The notes under the pieces are model-generated. The model was given only the letters and a program-made list of their open reading frames with translations. It was not told the origin of the DNA and made no database searches. A stretch of 64,000 nucleotides of DNA from Nitrospirota bacterium (GTDB lineage Bacteria > Nitrospirota > Thermodesulfovibrionia > UBA6902). The DNA lies in assembly GCA_016234115.1 (NCBI GenBank), contig JACRHD010000021.1, positions 1 to 64,000 of the forward strand, given 5' to 3'. Below are positions 59,768-64,000 of the stretch, one piece after another (within the stretch, counting starts at the first letter, position 1; each line of letters starts with the position of its first letter). The translations under genes were made by a program, and so were the position numbers.

Positions 59768-60063
59768 TATTTGCCCTCCTCTTCCATTACAATTGCCTTA
59801 TTGCCCTTTTTGCCGGGGCATTCGAGGGCGCATATCCCACAACCCTTGCAGTAGTCATAATTGAATTCCGCTCTCTTGCCTTCCGCAGTCGCCTTGATCG
59901 CCATATCAGGGCAGTACATCCAGCAGAACATGCACTGGATGCAGTTTTCTTCTATCCACCTGGGCCTCATGGAACGCCAGCCGCCTGTCTTGAACTTTGC
60001 CGAACTTCCCGCCTCAAGGACAACAGAGCCCTGAGGAAGTGTTTCCCAGAATTTCTTGCTCAT
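59767..60063 (-). CDS. porD: Pyruvate:ferredoxin oxidoreductase delta (ferredoxin) subunit
   Basis: This 98-residue subunit carries two [4Fe-4S] clusters in CIQCMFCWMYCPD and CKGCGICALECPG. It passes electrons from the thiamine site to external ferredoxin. It overlaps porC by four nt and porA by one base, so the genes are tightly coupled. Confidence 0.94.
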   Translation of the reverse strand: MSKKFWETLPQGSVVLEAGSSAKFKTGGWRSMRPRWIEENCIQCMFCWMYCPDMAIKATAEGKRAEFNYDYCKGCGICALECPGKKGNKAIVMEEEGK

Positions 60064-60635
60064 CCTTCCCTTACCTCCTCATATCCGCGCTTTGCAGCTT
60101 CAATATTACCGTCGATGATCTTCTGCGCGAATTTCTTACCGAAGCTCTTTTTGACGTTTTCCAGAAGCACGTCAAGCTTCACAACCCCTGTTGCCTTGCA
60201 CAGCGCGCCCAATATCGATGAATTCGGCAACGGTCTTCCAAAGCAGTCAAGGGCTATCTTTGTCGCGTCCACGGCGAATACCTTCTGTGTGTCTTTTGCC
60301 TTAAGTTTCAGCCGGACTTCTTTAGGGTCCTTTGATGTATTCACCAGAAAAATGCAGTCATCCGGCGAGCCCTCGGTCACATTCACGGCATCCATGAGGG
60401 TAGCGTCGGCAATGCTCACTATTTTCGGGTGCAGTACCGGCCCGTACATCCTTATGGCATGGTCACTGATCCTGTTGAACGCCCTTATAGGCGCCCCTGC
60501 CCTTTCGGGGCCGTATTCCGGAAAGGCCTGCACGTATCCGCCTTTGCTCAGGCAGGCGTCCGCGAGGACTTTTGCGGCAGTAACAGTCCCCTGGCCACCC
60601 CGGCCGTGCCAGCGGATTTCAATCATATCTCCCAT
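60060..60635 (-). CDS. porC: Pyruvate:ferredoxin oxidoreductase gamma subunit
   Basis: This 191-residue subunit has the family start IRWHGRGGQGTVTAAKVLAD and FPEYGPERAGAPIRAFNRI, involved in CoA binding. It is the first gene of the operon, with an aggagg ribosome site and a promoter about 50 nt upstream. Confidence 0.94.
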   Translation of the reverse strand: MGDMIEIRWHGRGGQGTVTAAKVLADACLSKGGYVQAFPEYGPERAGAPIRAFNRISDHAIRMYGPVLHPKIVSIADATLMDAVNVTEGSPDDCIFLVNTSKDPKEVRLKLKAKDTQKVFAVDATKIALDCFGRPLPNSSILGALCKATGVVKLDVLLENVKKSFGKKFAQKIIDGNIEAAKRGYEEVREG

Positions 60636-60677
60636 AACAATTTTCCTCCGAAATCTAATAGATAAAAGAGAGACTTA

Positions 60678-60707
60678 ATAATAGCTTATCGTTCTGAAAT
60701 TCTTCAA
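60678..60707 (-). promoter_or_regulatory. Promoter of the por operon
   Basis: On the minus strand: -35 TTGAAG (60707-60702), 18-nt spacer, -10 TATTAT (60683-60678). It lies 43 nt before the porC start. Confidence 0.55.
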
Positions 60708-60771
60708 GGGGGGGTACAATGAGGGGCAAGGGGGAAGGGTCAGAGACCCGGGGAGGGAACTCCCGGCAACA

Positions 60772-60832
60772 GCAATCAGCTAAGCCGGTCCGTCTTTTTT
60801 GAGCTGACCGCTGAGAGCTGATAGCTGAATGC
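60772..60832. repeat. Inverted repeat of agctgac-type heptamers
   Basis: The words agctgac, cgctgag, agctgat, agctgaa (60800-60830) are opposed by gcaatcagctaagccggtcc. Related to the block at 29839. The gap 60708-60874 holds nothing else I can name beyond a gggtcag tract near 60720-60745. Confidence 0.75.
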
Positions 60833-60874
60833 CGACGTCATATTCGTCAGAGACAGACCTCCGACGCGCCGGCG

Positions 60875-61402
60875 TCAGCCCGCAAAAAGGTTTACCAATT
60901 TCTGCAGGAATGAGTCGGTCCTTCCGGCCCAGAATGTCTCAACAAGACCGACCCGCCAAACGCCGTCTTCTCTTAAGACCTTCAGGGTCACCGGGTCACT
61001 TGCTTTCCTGTGCGTGATTATTATTTCCGCCTTCTGCTTATCTATAACACCCATTTCCCATTTACATTCCTCCAGGATCATGTCGGGATTAAAGGTGTTG
61101 AGAAAGGCGTTCCAGTAGCTGGTCGAGATGACCCCTGAATTTTCGAAATCCTTTATTATGTCATCCTTATTGGTCCCGCCGCCCGCCTTACGCGTCGCCC
61201 TTATAATATCGCTGATGATCGTTTCCCGGGATTTTAAAGACAGTAAATTCCAGGCGGTATTAAAGTCATTCTTCTTTAAGGATATGAAGAACCTTTCGGA
61301 TGATTCGAGGATTGCATCTTCCGGATTGCCAGTCCCATCGGGAAATGCCTCGCCGAAGCCGAAGGTAAACAGCAAGAGAAACAGAAATATCGACTTGCGC
61401 AT
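60875..61402 (-). CDS. Exported protein of unknown function (NTF2/DUF4878-like pattern)
   Basis: This 175-residue protein has a signal peptide (residues 1-19). The mature part begins GNPEDAILESSERFFISLKKNDF and ends DPVTLKVLREDGVWRVGLVETFWAG, a pattern seen in small exported NTF2-like proteins that bind lipids or peptides. No catalytic motif. It is followed downstream on the same strand by intergenic sequence only. Function unknown. Confidence 0.75.
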   Translation of the reverse strand: MRKSIFLFLLLFTFGFGEAFPDGTGNPEDAILESSERFFISLKKNDFNTAWNLLSLKSRETIISDIIRATRKAGGGTNKDDIIKDFENSGVISTSYWNAFLNTFNPDMILEECKWEMGVIDKQKAEIIITHRKASDPVTLKVLREDGVWRVGLVETFWAGRTDSFLQKLVNLFAG

Positions 61403-61421
61403 GATTCAAAAAGTCGCGGTT

Positions 61422-61481
61422 CGCAGTCAGTAGTCAAGGGAAGAAGGCATGAATAGCCTCTCCCTTAACTGCTTGACCGCT
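61422..61481. repeat. Heptamer-like inverted repeat, taactac/gtcaagg words
   Basis: Left words gtcagtagtcaaggg and right words cccttaactgcttgac pair across a short loop containing aggcatgaatagcct. Confidence 0.7.
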
Positions 61482-61495
61482 TTTCCGCTCAATTC

Positions 61496-61957
61496 TTAAT
61501 GATGATGCGACGTAGTCGTGCCGCCGCTTCCGCCTGCGGCCACGACAAGGGCCGAAGCGCCGCCGACAACGGCAGCCCCCGCGGCAATCGTGCCCACGCT
61601 GACGCCGGTCCCGACGGCCATTCCGGCTGCTGTTCCGGCTGTCGAAGCAGCGACGGATGAAGCGACCGATGTATACCCGGCGGCATTAAGCGTCGAAACG
61701 AGACTCGCCTGTTCCGCAACAACGTACCCGACGACATTGCCCGTTGCCTGGCTGACTACCGGCAGCGCAACCTGGGTGCCCGTGACTGCCGGGGCCGCTG
61801 CCCCCGCCACATATGTGCCGCCGGCCTGCGCCGCAATCTCCTGCGCGATCGCCTCCGAGGCTATGTTCGCAGTCACCGCTTCAGCGTATGAAGAGACCGT
61901 AAGCCCGAAGTTGATCAAAAAAGACAGAACAACAAATAATGTTGTGACCTTTTTCAT
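61496..61957 (-). CDS. Exported Ala/Gly-rich low-complexity protein with His-rich end
   Basis: This 153-residue protein has a signal peptide (cleavage near SYAEA). The mature chain is rich in Ala, Gly, Val and Thr with small-residue hydrophobic stretches (GTAAGMAVGTGVSVGTIAAG) and ends TTTSHHH. It lies just downstream of a yjbH gene on the same strand and is probably part of that exopolysaccharide-related group. Ribosome site aggtgg. The function is unknown; a GfcA-like small secreted partner is one option. Confidence 0.7.
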   Translation of the reverse strand: MKKVTTLFVVLSFLINFGLTVSSYAEAVTANIASEAIAQEIAAQAGGTYVAGAAAPAVTGTQVALPVVSQATGNVVGYVVAEQASLVSTLNAAGYTSVASSVAASTAGTAAGMAVGTGVSVGTIAAGAAVVGGASALVVAAGGSGGTTTSHHH

Positions 61958-61992
61958 TTTTCCACCTCTTTAAAGTTTAGATTGTTTTTATT

Positions 61993-64000
61993 TTAAAACA
62001 GCATCGTTTTTTCCCTGTCAAGAAACACTTTTGCATTCCTCCCGATGAAATCGAACAGCGTCTCGAAATGTTCGATGTCCTGACCTGTGTCTCTTGTCCA
62101 GGGGGACAAGCTGTAGTTATAGGCAGTCCGCGAATCCGTCCCTTTAAACAGCCTCAGGGGAATGGACACGCCGATTCCCTTGTCATGGTATCCCCTGTTA
62201 AACCCGTCTTCAAACCCGGAAGTGTCAGTAATGCCGTACCACGCCCGGATGGTGACCCCATTTATAAATTTCGATAAAGTGACCCTTGCGCCGTAATCGC
62301 CCGCAAGGAACCTCCCGGCCTTGACGTCCACCGCCATCCCGGTTTCAGGGACATTCAGCCGCGTATTGAAAAAAGCCGTGGTATAAAGGTCCCTGACGCC
62401 GTCGCGTTTGAATTTCAGGATATTATCGGGGTCCCTTTTTTTCACGGCGCTCCCGCTCGCTCCGAAATACACCCTCCCGTCAAAGGCAGGCGTCGCTACC
62501 TCGGCATCGACGCCGGAGTACTGGACCTCGAGATGTCCCGCGGCGAGCCTGCCATATACGTCAGGGGTCACTCTCTTTATCCAGTCGAACATCAGCCTGT
62601 TGAGCACGACACTCTTCTCTTTATAAAGCACTATATCGGACCTGACCGGGTCGGAAACCGGTTCATTAACAGTGGAAATATTATTCAGCGGATACGTCAC
62701 GAGGCCCGTAATCAAAGATAACCCCTTCAGCGGCTGATAATTTATCCAGCCCTGGACGCCCAGCCTGTATTTAAAAAAACCCGAAGGGTCATTTAAAAAT
62801 GTCTCCAGGGCGGGCCTGACGCCGTAGCTCCAGGACGCCTTGCGCCCGACGCGCGTCTCCGGCGCCCCTGTTACAACGGTCCTGAATTCCGAAACAGCCA
62901 GAAAGTCGTCAAGCGACATCCTGTCCGCATACAGCTCGGCTATATCTCTTCCGGCGCACTCGAATTCCATGACGGGGATGCCTCTCTCAGTCAGTATTAT
63001 ATGTACCCGGCCGGCATACGCCGGATTGATGTCGGCAATTATTCTCAGGACTTTCCCGACCGCCCTGCTGTTGAGAAAATACTTATCATTGTGCGCCGTG
63101 ATCCGCAATTCGTCATCCCCGACAGTCACCCCTACGTCGCTGAAGCCCGAACCGGACATGGCCCTGGCGATCCTCGTGAGTTCCGGGTCCGTCTTTTCAG
63201 AAGGGCCTTCCTGATAACTCCGGTCGTACAGCGGAACAAGCGGGACGCCGATATCGAAGGCAACAGAGGCATTGACGCCGAACTGGTTGCCTCTCTGCCA
63301 GCTCATCCCGACCTCCGACCATTTCGAGGGTTTGTACCGCAGGCCGAAATTATATTTTGACGGCGCCGGCGAGGTAAAATATTTTTCCCGGGCCGGGTCC
63401 GTCTGGACGTGATATTTTATCGGGCTATATTCAAGCATCAGGGCATATTTCTCCGAAGGCGCAAATTGTATGCCCCCGAAAAACAGGGAATCCTCCAGCC
63501 AGCCTCTTGGGTCGGTGATGATCTCCAGTTTCAGATTACCCGTCTGGGCGCTGAGGGGCCTTTTGCCGAACCTCCCGTTGCCGAAACCCATCGTAAAATC
63601 GAAAGGGTATATTTGCTTGCTGACGGAGATATACTGGGCCGCGTAACGCCTGGTGCCGTGAGGGTCCATAATGCCTAACGCCACTGCGGGCAAATACTTC
63701 CCTTCGGGGATGAACTGATATTTTAAATCCACGGCCTTGTCCTTATAATCACCGTACCCCTGAAATGTCGGGTTAATTACGTCGACGCCCAGGACCTCGG
63801 TTATCCTTCCCGTAATTTCGAGCCCCTTAAGCGGGCTTATCGCGCCGTAATAATATCTGTACGGCGTTACCTGGCTGATTCCTAAGCGGTAGCTGTTCTT
63901 TCTCATCACCCTTGCAGTCGGGACCTCCATAAGGCCCGTATCTCCGCGGTTTGAAGGATAAGTGAAAGGCTCGTCACCGGCGCATGCGTCAGAGAAAGCA
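61993..64000 (-). CDS. yjbH: YjbH-family exopolysaccharide-related outer-membrane protein, partial
   Basis: The frame runs 668 codons from the window edge to its stop at 61993 and continues beyond the edge, so the N terminus is missing. The start visible in the ATG at 63930 is internal: upstream codons DEPFTYPSNRGDTGLMEVP are family sequence. YjbH/GfcD proteins are large lipoprotein or beta-barrel components of polysaccharide export; here alternating strands and segments such as GLEITGRITEVLGVDV and YRYYYGAISPLKG match. A C-terminal phenylalanine ends the chain. The partner genes may lie past the edge. Confidence 0.87.
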   Translation of the reverse strand, partial: AFSDACAGDEPFTYPSNRGDTGLMEVPTARVMRKNSYRLGISQVTPYRYYYGAISPLKGLEITGRITEVLGVDVINPTFQGYGDYKDKAVDLKYQFIPEGKYLPAVALGIMDPHGTRRYAAQYISVSKQIYPFDFTMGFGNGRFGKRPLSAQTGNLKLEIITDPRGWLEDSLFFGGIQFAPSEKYALMLEYSPIKYHVQTDPAREKYFTSPAPSKYNFGLRYKPSKWSEVGMSWQRGNQFGVNASVAFDIGVPLVPLYDRSYQEGPSEKTDPELTRIARAMSGSGFSDVGVTVGDDELRITAHNDKYFLNSRAVGKVLRIIADINPAYAGRVHIILTERGIPVMEFECAGRDIAELYADRMSLDDFLAVSEFRTVVTGAPETRVGRKASWSYGVRPALETFLNDPSGFFKYRLGVQGWINYQPLKGLSLITGLVTYPLNNISTVNEPVSDPVRSDIVLYKEKSVVLNRLMFDWIKRVTPDVYGRLAAGHLEVQYSGVDAEVATPAFDGRVYFGASGSAVKKRDPDNILKFKRDGVRDLYTTAFFNTRLNVPETGMAVDVKAGRFLAGDYGARVTLSKFINGVTIRAWYGITDTSGFEDGFNRGYHDKGIGVSIPLRLFKGTDSRTAYNYSLSPWTRDTGQDIEHFETLFDFIGRNAKVFLDREKTMLF

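Noticed and set aside
59725-60678. 317-codon plus-strand open frame
   Set aside because: It is antisense to porA, porD and porC, which are tightly packed and conserved.

Overview
The window reads as a chromosome segment of an uncultivated, Gram-negative, anaerobic or microaerophilic bacterium. Gram-negative traits are the Lol lipoprotein export genes, a YjbH-type outer-membrane protein, a beta-barrel protein and several lipoproteins. Anaerobic traits are a four-subunit pyruvate:ferredoxin oxidoreductase, a ferredoxin/NADH diaphorase module, HypF, NifU/NifS and a futalosine-pathway menaquinone gene (mqnA). The ResB/CcsA cytochrome c maturation system and the overall gene mix fit Nitrospirota (Thermodesulfovibrionia-like) best. 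Some Desulfobacterota would also fit, and no marker here settles it.

Layout. 1-6.5 kb: periplasmic cyclophilin, a response regulator/histidine kinase pair, resB-ccsA. 6.5-11.2 kb: recN, a tiny lipoprotein, a thioredoxin-like gene with an in-frame UGA at its first catalytic cysteine position (candidate selenoprotein), lemA, a MacB-type permease. 11.2-19.3 kb: rimP-nusA, recG, a coiled-coil protein, prepilin peptidase, a PAS histidine kinase, an HD-GYP phosphodiesterase. 20-24.5 kb: an eroded type I restriction locus (hsdM and hsdR broken, hsdS missing) with an intact YhcG-type nuclease. 24.5-36.7 kb: nifU-nifS, DUF3943, archease and rtcB, mqnA, alanine dehydrogenase, rdgB, pdxA, an MFS exporter. 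36.9-46.7 kb (minus strand): an operon-like run HATPase, receiver-GcvH fusion, receiver-NuoE fusion, [2Fe-2S] protein, NuoF/HydB-like, NuoG-like, hypF. 47-56.5 kb: an HI1419/HI1420-type toxin-antitoxin pair, apgM, a STAS-HATPase protein, lolD-lolC, lysS, zapA and a ZapB-like protein, lytic transglycosylase. 56.7-64 kb: tRNA-Cys, tRNA-Leu, tRNA-Asn, porCDAB, secreted proteins and a yjbH gene running off the end.

Two signals stand out beyond ordinary gene content. First, most gene junctions carry repeat blocks built from tandem 7-nt words (for example aactctt, taactac, gggtcaa, atttgag, agctgac), usually arranged as a left arm and a complementary right arm that would fold into a long hairpin. 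Two blocks lie inside genes as exact multiples of 21 nt (63 nt in mqnA, 42 nt in the archease gene) and so keep frame. Several others overlap the stop codon of the neighbouring gene. Second, the diaphorase operon fuses two-component receiver domains to a NuoE [2Fe-2S] subunit and to a GcvH-like domain that lacks the lipoyl lysine. This suggests a redox complex with built-in phosphorylation input. No tools were run: domain calls rest on recognised motifs, and promoters and RNA folds were read by eye.
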